In this document: piece after piece, positions 57,421 through 64,000 of the stretch
Layout of the letters: the number at the start of each line of letters is the position of its first letter
How positions within the stretch are numbered: the stretch's first letter is position 1
Source: Acidobacteriota bacterium
GTDB lineage: Bacteria; Acidobacteriota; Thermoanaerobaculia; Multivoradales; Multivoraceae
NCBI GenBank assembly: GCA_028875725.1
Contig: JAPPCR010000006.1
Span: forward strand, 1,557,786 to 1,621,785
DNA length: 64,000 nt
Direction of reading: 5' to 3'
Notes under the pieces: model-generated
The model's input: only the letters and a program-made list of their open reading frames with translations
Database searches by the model: none
Told to the model about the DNA's origin: nothing
Translations under genes and position numbers: made by a program

Positions 57421-57436
57421 ATAGACGTCTGTCTAT
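57421..57436. promoter_or_regulatory. Palindromic putative operator between etfBA and the tol operon
   Basis: ATAGAC-GTCT-GTCTAT: a perfect 6-base inverted repeat with a 4-base spacer, 22 bases before the tolQ GTG start and 111 bases from the etfB start. Its size suits a dimeric repressor, but the regulator is unknown. Confidence 0.4.
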
Positions 57437-57457
57437 CTCTCTGGTACTTTCCTGACG

Positions 57458-58180
57458 GTGCTTTCGTACGCCATTCCCGTTGCCACCCTGATGGCCCCCG
57501 GCGATTCTGCGGTCATTCACTTCTTTCTGCGCTCGGGTCCGGTGGCGTGGATCGTGCTCAGCATCCTGGCGCTCATGTCGCTTTCCTCCTGGTACGTGCT
57601 GTTCCAGCGACTGCTGCTGTTCCGGCGCACCGGCCGGCAGAATCGGAGTTTCCTGGCCCTCTTCCGCAAGGCCGCCCGCTTCAGCGACATCGGCAAGGCC
57701 GCGTCGGACCACAAAGCCTCCTCCCTGGTCGGGCTGTTTCAGGCCGGCTACCTGGAGATCGACACACAGATCAAGGCGTTGCGCGAGCCTCACGGAGACG
57801 ACGAGGGTCTGCGCCTGCAATCGCTGATGGGCCTCGAACGGACTCTCCGCCGGGCTGCCAACGTCGAACTCCGGGTCCTCGCACGGAACACGTCCTGGCT
57901 GGCGACGACCGCCGCGGCGGCCCCCTTCATCGGCCTGTTCGGCACGGTATGGGGAATCATGATCGCCTTCAACGACATTGGAACCTCCGGCACGGCCACG
58001 ATCACCGCGGTCGCTCCCGGCATCGCCGAAGCGCTGGTGAACACGGCCGCCGGCCTGGTTGCTGCCATCCCCGCCCTGGTCGGTTACAACTACCTGGCGA
58101 CCAGGCTCCGGCAGTTGCGCGCCGAAATGGACGACTTCACCCTTGAGTTCCTGAATCTGGCCGAACGGAACTTCGGCTGA
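57458..58180 (+). CDS. tolQ: TolQ/ExbB-family proton channel subunit
   Basis: 240 aa with three TM segments: an N-terminal one (VAWIVLSILALMSLSSWYVL) and two in the conserved C-terminal MotA/TolQ/ExbB domain (APFIGLFGTVWGIMIAFNDI and ALVNTAAGLVAAIPALVGYN). With TolR it uses the proton gradient to energise TolA and Pal for outer-membrane constriction at division. The GTG start at 57458 fits the family N terminus. TolQ is preferred over ExbB because tolR, tolB and pal follow. Confidence 0.92.
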   Translation: MLSYAIPVATLMAPGDSAVIHFFLRSGPVAWIVLSILALMSLSSWYVLFQRLLLFRRTGRQNRSFLALFRKAARFSDIGKAASDHKASSLVGLFQAGYLEIDTQIKALREPHGDDEGLRLQSLMGLERTLRRAANVELRVLARNTSWLATTAAAAPFIGLFGTVWGIMIAFNDIGTSGTATITAVAPGIAEALVNTAAGLVAAIPALVGYNYLATRLRQLRAEMDDFTLEFLNLAERNFG

Positions 58181-58202
58181 GCCGGCTCCCGGAGGGAACA
58201 GA

Positions 58203-58622
58203 ATGGCGTTCTTCCAGGACACCGACAGCGACGATTCGGTCCTCGCCGACATCAACGTCACGCCCCTGGTGGACGTCATGCTCGTCCTGCTGATCATCTT
58301 CATGATCGCGACGCCGATGCTGCACCAGGGCGTCGAGGTGACGCTGCCGGAGATGGAGTCTCCCGCGTCGCTGGCCATCCGGGACGAGGATCCGATGATT
58401 CTCACCATCGCCCGGAACGATCTCGTCTACATCAAGGACGAACCGGTGGCCACGGCGCTGCTGGTCGACCGGCTGCTGCCGATGCTCGAGCTCCGCGACT
58501 ACGAAGCGGTGTTCGTCAAGGGAGACGAGGACGTCCCCTACGGAAGGATCATCGACGTGCTCGACGTTCTTGAGCGTGCGGACATCCATCGCGTGTCCCT
58601 CGTCGTACAACCAGCGGATTGA
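58203..58622 (+). CDS. tolR: TolR/ExbD-family protein
   Basis: 139 aa. One TM after a short cytosolic start (DINVTPLVDVMLVLLIIFMI), with the catalytic Asp in PLVDV. The periplasmic domain ends MLELRDYEAVFVKGDEDVPYGRIID-like, followed by VLDVLERADIHRVSLVVQPA. It follows tolQ by 22 bases with GGAGGGA before the ATG. It partners TolQ in the stator. Confidence 0.93.
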   Translation: MAFFQDTDSDDSVLADINVTPLVDVMLVLLIIFMIATPMLHQGVEVTLPEMESPASLAIRDEDPMILTIARNDLVYIKDEPVATALLVDRLLPMLELRDYEAVFVKGDEDVPYGRIIDVLDVLERADIHRVSLVVQPAD

Positions 58623-58635
58623 GGCCCGAGGCCCT

Positions 58636-59406
58636 TTGCAGAACCAGGACGACCGCACGCTTCCGCTCGAACGCGCTCTCGCGGGCCGGGAGCGGCGCGG
58701 CCAGAGCCTGAGCCGGCCCTGTCTGGCGGCATCGCTGGCCCTGCACATCACTCTGATCGGCGGGCTCCTGTTCGGACCCGGGCTGTTCGCCGAGCGGACC
58801 CAACTCGAACGGCAGCCGCTCGAGATCGTCCGCCTGCCGACCATCCGGCCGGAGCCCATTCCACCACCGCCGCCGCAGGAAGAACCGGAACCGGCGTCCG
58901 TTCCCGAACCCGAGCCGGAACCGGCGCCCGAGGAGCCGCCACCCGACGTTCCGACCCTGGCCCCCGAAGCGCCCGAACCGGAACCGCAGCCTGAACCGCC
59001 GCCACCGGAGCCGGAGCCTGAACCAGAGCCCGAACCGCGCCCGCGGCTGGAGCGGCCGTTTCAGCCCGAACGCACCGTGGACGACTCGCTGGCGGGTACT
59101 GACGATGCCGAAGTACCGGCGATCGGCTACGACAGCGAGGACTTCACCTACGCCTACTACACATCCCGGCTGATGGCCGCGATCAAGGCCCGCTGGACAA
59201 GACCCCCGATCGAGGGGGTGGAGGCGGTCGTCTTCTTCCGGATCGCGACCGACGGCACCGTCAGCGACCTGGAGCTTCTCCTGTCGTCCGGGGTCACGCG
59301 ATTCGACAATGCCGGTTTGAGGGCGATCGAACTCGCCTCGCCGGTGCCGCCGCTGCCGGTCAGCTTCCGGAAGCCCAGCCTGGGTGTCACGATGACGATC
59401 CGGTGA
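58636..59406 (+). CDS. TonB/TolA-type energy transducer with Pro/Glu-rich linker
   Basis: About 256 aa. A TM near residues 30-50 (CLAASLALHITLIGGLLFGP), then a long periplasm-spanning Pro/Glu repeat region (PEPEPEPAPEEPPPD type), and a C-terminal TonB/TolA domain (YTSRLMAAIKARWTRPPIEG, VVFFRIATDGTVSDLELLLS, RFDNAGLRAIELASPVPPLP). Context between tolR and tolB marks it as the functional TolA. The start is uncertain; TTG at 58636 is the best candidate because upstream codons in frame overlap tolR. Confidence 0.85.
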   Translation: MQNQDDRTLPLERALAGRERRGQSLSRPCLAASLALHITLIGGLLFGPGLFAERTQLERQPLEIVRLPTIRPEPIPPPPPQEEPEPASVPEPEPEPAPEEPPPDVPTLAPEAPEPEPQPEPPPPEPEPEPEPEPRPRLERPFQPERTVDDSLAGTDDAEVPAIGYDSEDFTYAYYTSRLMAAIKARWTRPPIEGVEAVVFFRIATDGTVSDLELLLSSGVTRFDNAGLRAIELASPVPPLPVSFRKPSLGVTMTIR

Positions 59407-59423
59407 CGACACAGGAGCCAACG

Positions 59424-60806
59424 ATGAGAGTTCCAATCCTTCGCATGATGGTCCTGGCCACCGCGGCCTGCCTCCTCGCCGTGGCTCCCGTCCTGCCGCA
59501 AACCGCGCCGGAGGCCGCCGCGGCGGATCCCGCGCCCCTTCCGTCGGACCTCCAACTCGTCCTCGAGCCCGACGCGGCGGTGCGTCTGAATCTCGCGTTG
59601 CCCCGCGCCGGACGCCCTCCCGGCGCGAGACCGGAGTTCCTCGACGCGATGGGCGAACTCGAGCAGACCCTCCGCGAAGATCTGGCTTTCACCCAACTGT
59701 TCGATGTCCAGGGTCCGGAGGTGCTTTCCGCGGTCCGCTTGAGCGGCGACCGCGCCAGAGACCTCGAGCAGTACCGCGCATACGGCAACGAGGTCGCTCT
59801 CCTGACGGAGTTCAAGCTGAACGGAGACGAGTTGATCCTCGAGGGGCGGGTCTACGATCTGGCGAGCGGCCAGTTCATCCTTGGCAAGCGGTTCAGCGGG
59901 GGCATCGATCTGGCACGGCGCATCGCGCACGCCCTTTCCGACGAGATCGTCCTCTACTTCACCGGTCGCCGCGGCATCGCGATGACCTCGATCGCCTTTG
60001 TCTCGGACCGGGAAGGCCAGGCGAGCAAGGAGATCTTCCTGATGGACTACGACGGTCACGCCCAGCGCCGGATCACCGGCCACATTTCGACCAGTCTCTC
60101 GCCGGTCTGGGCCGTCGACGGCAGCGGACTCGCCTATCTCTCGTACTTCCAGGGACGTCCCGGCGTCTACTGGGCCGACCTGACGACCGGCCGCAAGACG
60201 CCGATCGTCTTCGAGGAGCAGCCGGCGTACTCGCCGAGCGTCTGCCCGGACGGCGAAACCGTCCTCTTTTCCCGCCCCGTCCGCCGCAGCGGAAAGAGCA
60301 GCACGGAGGTCTTCTCCATCGAGCGCGGGGGCGGCTCTCCTCGGCAGATCACACGCTCGAGCGGCGAGGACACGAACCCCGACTGTTCACCGAACGGCAG
60401 CCGTATCGCCTTCACGTCCAGCCGCTCCGGAACCCCGCAGATCTACGTGATGGGCATGGACGGCGACGATCTCCAGCGAGTGACCGTCAATGGCCGGTAC
60501 AACGAAGGGGCCTCCTGGCATCCCGACGGCAGCAAGCTCGTGTACGCGCGACGTACCGAACGCGGCGACCGGTTCGACATCGCGGTTGTCGACCTGGTGA
60601 CCGGTCAGGATCAACTGCTGACAGCCGCGCCCGGCAGCCACGAGTACCCCACGTTCTCCCCCAATGGCGAGTGGATCGTCTTCGAGTCCCGCCAGCGCGG
60701 ACGCGGTCGCCAGATCTACATCATGAGCGGCGACGGCCGCTACCTGCGCCAGGTGACCACGCGCGGCAACAACTACTCGCCCTCGTGGTCCGGCTACTTC
60801 GACTGA
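59424..60806 (+). CDS. tolB: Tol-Pal system protein TolB
   Basis: 460 aa. A signal peptide (MRVPILRMMVLATAACLLAV, cleavage near LPQTAPEA) precedes the N-terminal domain and a six-bladed beta-propeller with repeats such as AFVSDREGQASKEIFLMDYD, PSVCPDGETVLFSRPV, NPDCSPNGSRIAFTSSRSGT, GASWHPDGSKLVYARR and YPTFSPNGEWIVFESRQRG. The ATG at 59424 with AGGAG seven bases upstream is preferred over the GTG at 59403. It binds Pal and TolA in the periplasm. Confidence 0.96.
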   Translation: MRVPILRMMVLATAACLLAVAPVLPQTAPEAAAADPAPLPSDLQLVLEPDAAVRLNLALPRAGRPPGARPEFLDAMGELEQTLREDLAFTQLFDVQGPEVLSAVRLSGDRARDLEQYRAYGNEVALLTEFKLNGDELILEGRVYDLASGQFILGKRFSGGIDLARRIAHALSDEIVLYFTGRRGIAMTSIAFVSDREGQASKEIFLMDYDGHAQRRITGHISTSLSPVWAVDGSGLAYLSYFQGRPGVYWADLTTGRKTPIVFEEQPAYSPSVCPDGETVLFSRPVRRSGKSSTEVFSIERGGGSPRQITRSSGEDTNPDCSPNGSRIAFTSSRSGTPQIYVMGMDGDDLQRVTVNGRYNEGASWHPDGSKLVYARRTERGDRFDIAVVDLVTGQDQLLTAAPGSHEYPTFSPNGEWIVFESRQRGRGRQIYIMSGDGRYLRQVTTRGNNYSPSWSGYFD

Positions 60807-60913
60807 AGCTGAAGGGGCACCGGAGAATCCGCTGTTGCCGCCCGAGCACCGCTCTGGTAGTGTCCGTGCAACCGAAATGTTTCAGGTTTCCAGGCTTTAG
60901 GAGTAGTCCCCGC

Positions 60914-61492
60914 ATGTTGGCCAGAAGGTTCTCTGCACTCTTCCTGTCGGCTCTCGTTCTGCTGGCCATCGGTGCCTGCAAGAAAGCCGAACCCGAACCG
61001 CCGCCGCCACCGCCACCGCCGGCTCCCGCGCCCGAGCCGCCGCCGCCGGAACCCGTACCGCCACCACCGGAACCGCCCGTCGAGCCGGCGTACGTCTCGC
61101 CGTGGTCCGAGGACATCGTGGAAGCGAACGACGAAGTCCATGAGAAGGGTCTGCTGGGCGACGTCTACTTCGAGTTCGACAAGGCGACACTGACCGACGC
61201 GACACGGTCCCAGCTCGGCAAGAACGCCGACTTTCTCAAGAGCCAGGATGGCGAGGACTTCGTCATCACGATCGAAGGCCACTGCGACGAGCGGGGCACG
61301 AACGACTACAACCTGGCCCTTGGCGACCGCAGGGCGAACTCGGCACGCGACTACCTCACCTCCCTCGGCATTTCCGGCGATCGCCTGAAGACGATCAGCT
61401 ACGGAGAGGAGCGGCCACAGTGCGAGGAGTCGAACGAGGACTGCTGGCAACTGAACCGGCGCGCCTACTTCCGCGTAACCGACCGCATGTGA
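60914..61492 (+). CDS. pal: Peptidoglycan-associated lipoprotein Pal
   Basis: 192 aa. The lipobox LLAIGAC places Cys near residue 21, followed by a poly-Pro/Glu linker and an OmpA C-terminal domain (GDVYFEFDKATLTDATRSQL, IEGHCDERGTNDYNLALGDR, RANSARDYLTSLGISGDRLK). The peptidoglycan-binding residues NxxLxxRRA are recognisable (NLALGDRRA). The open frame runs back into tolB, but the signal peptide fixes the ATG at 60914. A possible promoter (TTGCCG, 17 bases, TAGTGT at 60859) lies just before it. Confidence 0.95.
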   Translation: MLARRFSALFLSALVLLAIGACKKAEPEPPPPPPPPAPAPEPPPPEPVPPPPEPPVEPAYVSPWSEDIVEANDEVHEKGLLGDVYFEFDKATLTDATRSQLGKNADFLKSQDGEDFVITIEGHCDERGTNDYNLALGDRRANSARDYLTSLGISGDRLKTISYGEERPQCEESNEDCWQLNRRAYFRVTDRM

Positions 61493-62319
61493 CGCGGCTG
61501 GCGCGAGGACGCGCCAGCCGGATACTGGCGGGTGTTCTGCTGGTGCCGGCGTTAGCCTGCACCTCGTCTACCCAGTTGACGGAACTGGAGGCCGGGCTGG
61601 CGGCCCTTGAGCAGCAGGTCGCTTCCTTCCGGTCCCAAACGCCCACCCGCGACGACCTGACCGTCGTAGCTCGTGCCGTCGAAGAACTGCTGGAGAGCGA
61701 CGTCAGCGCCAGGGCGGACCTGAAGGAGGATCTCCGCCAGATCATCGCCGAGATTGAAGCCCTGCGAACCTCGACCCAGGAACAGCGACGGACCCTCAAC
61801 GCGTCTCTTGAACGAATCGGCCAGGTGAGCGACGAGTTCGACCTCCTTCAGGGCCAGCTTGAGCGCCAGGAAACGATCCTGGCCACGCTCAGCGAGCGGC
61901 TTGAGGCCAGCCGCCAGACCCCTCCCGCCCAGTCCGTGGAGCCGAAGACGCTGTACGACGCCGCCTACCAGCGCTACCTGAGCGGAGACTACGAACAGGC
62001 AGCGACCGGCTTCGAGCGGTATCTCGACACCTTCCCCGACGGCGAGGACGCGGACAGCGCCCAGTACTGGCTTGGGGAGTCGTACATGGGACAGGGGAGG
62101 TTTCGCACGGCGATCGACGAACTCGGCCGGGTCGCTGAACGCTACCCGTCCAGTGACAAGGTCGCTAGCTCCATGCTGCGCATTGGCGTGGCGCACATCG
62201 AACTCGGCGAACGCGAGTTGGGCAACGAGATGTTGCTCCGCGTCAGGCAGGAGTATCCGGACTCGGACGAGGCGGCCCTGGCCCTGCAGCAACTCGACAA
62301 CCCGGCCGACCAACTGTAA
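61489..62319 (+). CDS. cpoB: Tol-Pal system protein CpoB/YbgF
   Basis: 276 aa. A lipobox-like signal (GVLLVPALAC) precedes a coiled coil of about 110 residues (LEAGLAALEQQVASFRSQ, then RIGQVSDEFDLLQGQLERQE). C-terminal TPR repeats follow (LYDAAYQRYLSGDYEQAATG, SAQYWLGESYMGQGRFRTA, ASSMLRIGVAHIELGERELG). CpoB coordinates Tol function with septal peptidoglycan synthesis. The GTG at 61489 overlaps the pal stop (GTGA). The lipobox is unusual: E. coli CpoB is soluble in the periplasm. Confidence 0.92.
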   Translation: MTRLARGRASRILAGVLLVPALACTSSTQLTELEAGLAALEQQVASFRSQTPTRDDLTVVARAVEELLESDVSARADLKEDLRQIIAEIEALRTSTQEQRRTLNASLERIGQVSDEFDLLQGQLERQETILATLSERLEASRQTPPAQSVEPKTLYDAAYQRYLSGDYEQAATGFERYLDTFPDGEDADSAQYWLGESYMGQGRFRTAIDELGRVAERYPSSDKVASSMLRIGVAHIELGERELGNEMLLRVRQEYPDSDEAALALQQLDNPADQL

Positions 62320-62395
62320 ACTGCGCCGCCGGCGCTGGTAACCCAAGGCTCGGCCAACACGAACCCTACGGCCCCGAGCCCAGAGAGAACACGAA

Positions 62396-62695
62396 ATGGC
62401 GAACAGCAAGCAGGCCGAGAAGCGCATCCGGCAGTCCCTCATCCGGCGAGATCGGAACCGGGCCGCGATGTCCAGACTCCGCACCTCGATCAAACAGCTC
62501 CGCACCGCCGCGGACAGCGACGTGACGAAGGCGCACGAGCTTCTCCCATCGACGCTCAGCCTGATCGACGCGACGGCCCGAAGAGGCGCGATCCACCCGA
62601 ACGCGGCGGCCCGACGCAAGTCGCGCCTGACCAGGCTCGTGAATCGTCGCGCCGAGGCGGCCGCCACGGCAGCACCCGCCGAATCTTCCGACTGA
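62396..62695 (+). CDS. rpsT: 30S ribosomal protein S20
   Basis: 99 aa, highly basic. It begins MANSKQAEKRIRQSLIRRDR, with IKQLRTAADSDVTKAHELLP in the middle and GAIHPNAAARRKSRLTRLV at the end, the canonical S20 helices that bind 16S rRNA. An Ala-rich extension closes it. The leader holds a GCGCC-GCC-GGCGC hairpin (62323-62335), which might be a terminator for the tol operon or a control element. Confidence 0.97.
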   Translation: MANSKQAEKRIRQSLIRRDRNRAAMSRLRTSIKQLRTAADSDVTKAHELLPSTLSLIDATARRGAIHPNAAARRKSRLTRLVNRRAEAAATAAPAESSD

Positions 62696-62721
62696 ATCGT
62701 CCGCGGCGGCGCGGATCGTAG

Positions 62722-63279
62722 TCAGAATCCCTCGAGCAGGTCCGTCACCATCGTGTCGGCGAAGCGTTCGGCGCTGTCTTCGATGGCGATGTTCTCACGG
62801 TCGAAGAAGTCGCTGTCGGCGCTCTCGACCTCGTAGCTCTCCTTGAACTGGTAGCGATCGTTCGCCCAGATCACCTCCCCTTCCTCGCCGGTCGGCGTGG
62901 GAATCCGCCGGAACGAAACGTCAGTCACGATCGCCAGTTCGTACTCTTGGGCGCGGCCGTCGCTCGTGAACGTGATCGGCGCCACGCGGAATGCCGTCAC
63001 CGCGCCGCGAATCACAGCGTCCGCCTCGTCCTCGGTCGCCACCAGTTCGAACCGCGGCCGGGTCACGAGTTCGTCGGCGATCGCCTGAGTGAGGAACTGC
63101 TCGACCTCGACCCGAATGGTCCGGTTCTCGAACGGCTCCAGGAACACCCGCCGAATGTCCTCGGGGATGTTCGAGGCCTTGCCCACCAGGGTGTAGCCGC
63201 AGCCGGTCAGCGCCAGGCCGACGGCAAGGACGGAAACCACCGCCACGAGTCGCACCGGCCATGCCGCCTTCATCGCCAT
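62722..63279 (-). CDS. LptE-type LPS-assembly lipoprotein
   Basis: About 185 aa. A signal peptide with lipobox LALTGC, then CGYTLVGKASNIPEDIRRVF, VEVEQFLTQAIADELVTRPR, AVIRGAVTAFRVAPITFTSD and a C-terminal EDSAERFADTMVTDLLEGF. The arrangement matches the LptE/DUF-type plug of LptD found outside Proteobacteria, here beside nusB. Start chosen near the signal peptide (ATG 63279 or 63273); the longer frame overlaps nusB by 14 bases. LptD is not in the window. Confidence 0.8.
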   Translation of the reverse strand: MAMKAAWPVRLVAVVSVLAVGLALTGCGYTLVGKASNIPEDIRRVFLEPFENRTIRVEVEQFLTQAIADELVTRPRFELVATEDEADAVIRGAVTAFRVAPITFTSDGRAQEYELAIVTDVSFRRIPTPTGEEGEVIWANDRYQFKESYEVESADSDFFDRENIAIEDSAERFADTMVTDLLEGF

Positions 63280-63295
63280 CAGCCTAGCAGCAGGG

Positions 63296-63799
63296 TCAGC
63301 GGCTGGCATCCCGGCCCAGGGTGGCCAACAGAGCGTCCAGGATTCCGTTGACGAACCTCCCCGACTGCTCGGAACCGAACTTCTTGGCCAGCTCGATCGC
63401 CTCGTCGATCACCACGACAGCAGGCACGTCCGGCTGGTGACGTAGCTCGTAGACGGCAAGCCGCAGGACATTCCGGTCGACCAGGGGCATTCTCTCCAGC
63501 CGCCAGTTCTCCGCCTGCTCATCGATCAGCGCGTCGATCGATTCCTGGTTGACGAGGCTGCCTTCCAGTAACGTGCGCGCGTAATCCAGCGCCAGCTTCG
63601 AGGCCCGCAGCGTGGCGCCCGCGTCGGCGGTTTCGGCGCGGAACGCATGGACATCGAACTCGCGGACCAACTGCGGTGGCTCAAGCCGCCCGACTTCGCG
63701 CTGGTAGAGCATCTGCAGCGCCATCTCACGTGCCTGGCGGCGTTTTCCCGCCGGGGCACGGCCAGTCGTCTGGGCTGCCGCGACTCCCGTCCTGGTCAT
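63296..63799 (-). CDS. nusB: Transcription antitermination factor NusB
   Basis: 167 aa all-helical RNA-binding protein of the rRNA antitermination complex. Motifs: KRRQAREMALQMLYQREVGR, WRLERMPLVDRNVLRLAVYE and PAVVVIDEAIELAKKFGSEQ with SGRFVNGILDAL. It sits 13 bases downstream of ribH, the classic ribH-nusB pair. The N terminus carries a short Ala/Thr-rich extension, so the true start may be slightly internal. Confidence 0.95.
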   Translation of the reverse strand: MTRTGVAAAQTTGRAPAGKRRQAREMALQMLYQREVGRLEPPQLVREFDVHAFRAETADAGATLRASKLALDYARTLLEGSLVNQESIDALIDEQAENWRLERMPLVDRNVLRLAVYELRHQPDVPAVVVIDEAIELAKKFGSEQSGRFVNGILDALLATLGRDASR

Positions 63800-63812
63800 C
63801 GCCTCGTCCTGG

Positions 63813-64000
63813 TCATGGCCTCAACGACCGCAGCAGAACCGCCATCTCCAGGGCAGCTTCCGCGGCCTCCTGGCCCTTGTTGCCCGCCTTGCCGCCCGCC
63901 CGAGCCACCGCCTGGTCCGCATCATCGCAAGTCAGAACACCAAAGCCGACGGCGAGTCCGGTCCGTGCCGTGACTCGCGCACATCCGGCCGCGCACTCGC
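63813..64000 (-). CDS. ribH: 6,7-dimethyl-8-ribityllumazine synthase, 5' part beyond window
   Basis: Only the C-terminal 61 or so codons are present. The minus strand reads [20 protein letters not shown], then [20 protein letters not shown] and VLLRSLRP before the TGA stop. The FGVLT-D block and the NKG-EAA-ALEMA-LLR helix are diagnostic of lumazine synthase, the penultimate enzyme of riboflavin synthesis. The segment is followed by nusB on the same strand. Confidence 0.93.
   Translation of the reverse strand, partial: ECAAGCARVTARTGLAVGFGVLTCDDADQAVARAGGKAGNKGQEAAEAALEMAVLLRSLRP

Overview
The window is one contiguous stretch of a very GC-rich Gram-negative bacterial chromosome. It is densely packed with housekeeping genes and shows no prophage, transposase or CRISPR array. 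An outer membrane is indicated by three Lpt loci (an LptC/LptA fusion with LptB, an LptF/LptG fusion, and LptE), a complete Tol-Pal locus, LspA and a TolC-type channel. CarD, a bactofilin, a DUF6600/FecR-like protein and an rpoN-PTS cluster of the deltaproteobacterial/acidobacterial type suggest Acidobacteriota (Thermoanaerobaculia-like) or a neighbouring phylum. That placement is inference and was not tested by any search.

Layout. 1-9311: recG (5' end outside the window), a GT4 glycosyltransferase, scpA, scpB, rluB, cmk and a giant NtrY-like histidine kinase, almost all chained by 4-base ATGA overlaps. 9275-13144: MscS channel, glutamine cyclotransferase lipoprotein, GYF-AIM24 protein and a small unknown. 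13213-18344: tRNA-Gly(CCC), bactofilin, then rluD, lspA, thiE-like and a repeat-tailed DUF6600 protein on the minus strand. 18569-24216: def, a cohesin-like lipoprotein, cysS, yraN, a tRNA-Gly/Cys/Leu cluster and feoAB. 24225-31562: enoyl-CoA hydratase, an unknown probable outer-membrane protein bracketed by an inverted pair of structured repeats, dnaB, alr, purC and a SulP transporter. 31771-34742: a TolC-family protein, tRNA-Leu(CAA) with three tandem copies of its own 3' half behind it, and carD with a clear sigma70-type promoter. 34845-47870: priA, recJ, lptC/A, lptB, rpoN, ptsN, rapZ, EIIA-Man, HPr and EI. 47939-53364: miaB, a DUF151 nuclease, a ParB-like protein and lptF/G. 53380-57310: metK, an SpoU methyltransferase and etfBA. 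57458-64000: tolQ-tolR-tolA/tonB-tolB-pal-cpoB, rpsT, and a ribH-nusB-lptE operon on the minus strand.

Functional themes. Envelope construction recurs: the LPS bridge (three loci), Tol-Pal, lipoprotein maturation and mechanosensing. The sigma54 gene sits between LPS-export genes and an EI-HPr-EIIA phosphorelay without sugar permeases, a typical regulatory PTS. Replication and repair genes (recG, priA, recJ, dnaB) and chromosome organisation genes (scpAB, ParB-like) are also concentrated here. The most unusual non-coding structures are the 91-bp tRNA-derived tandem array (33544-33816) and the pair of hairpin repeats with covarying base pairs (25052-25156 and 26332-26439).
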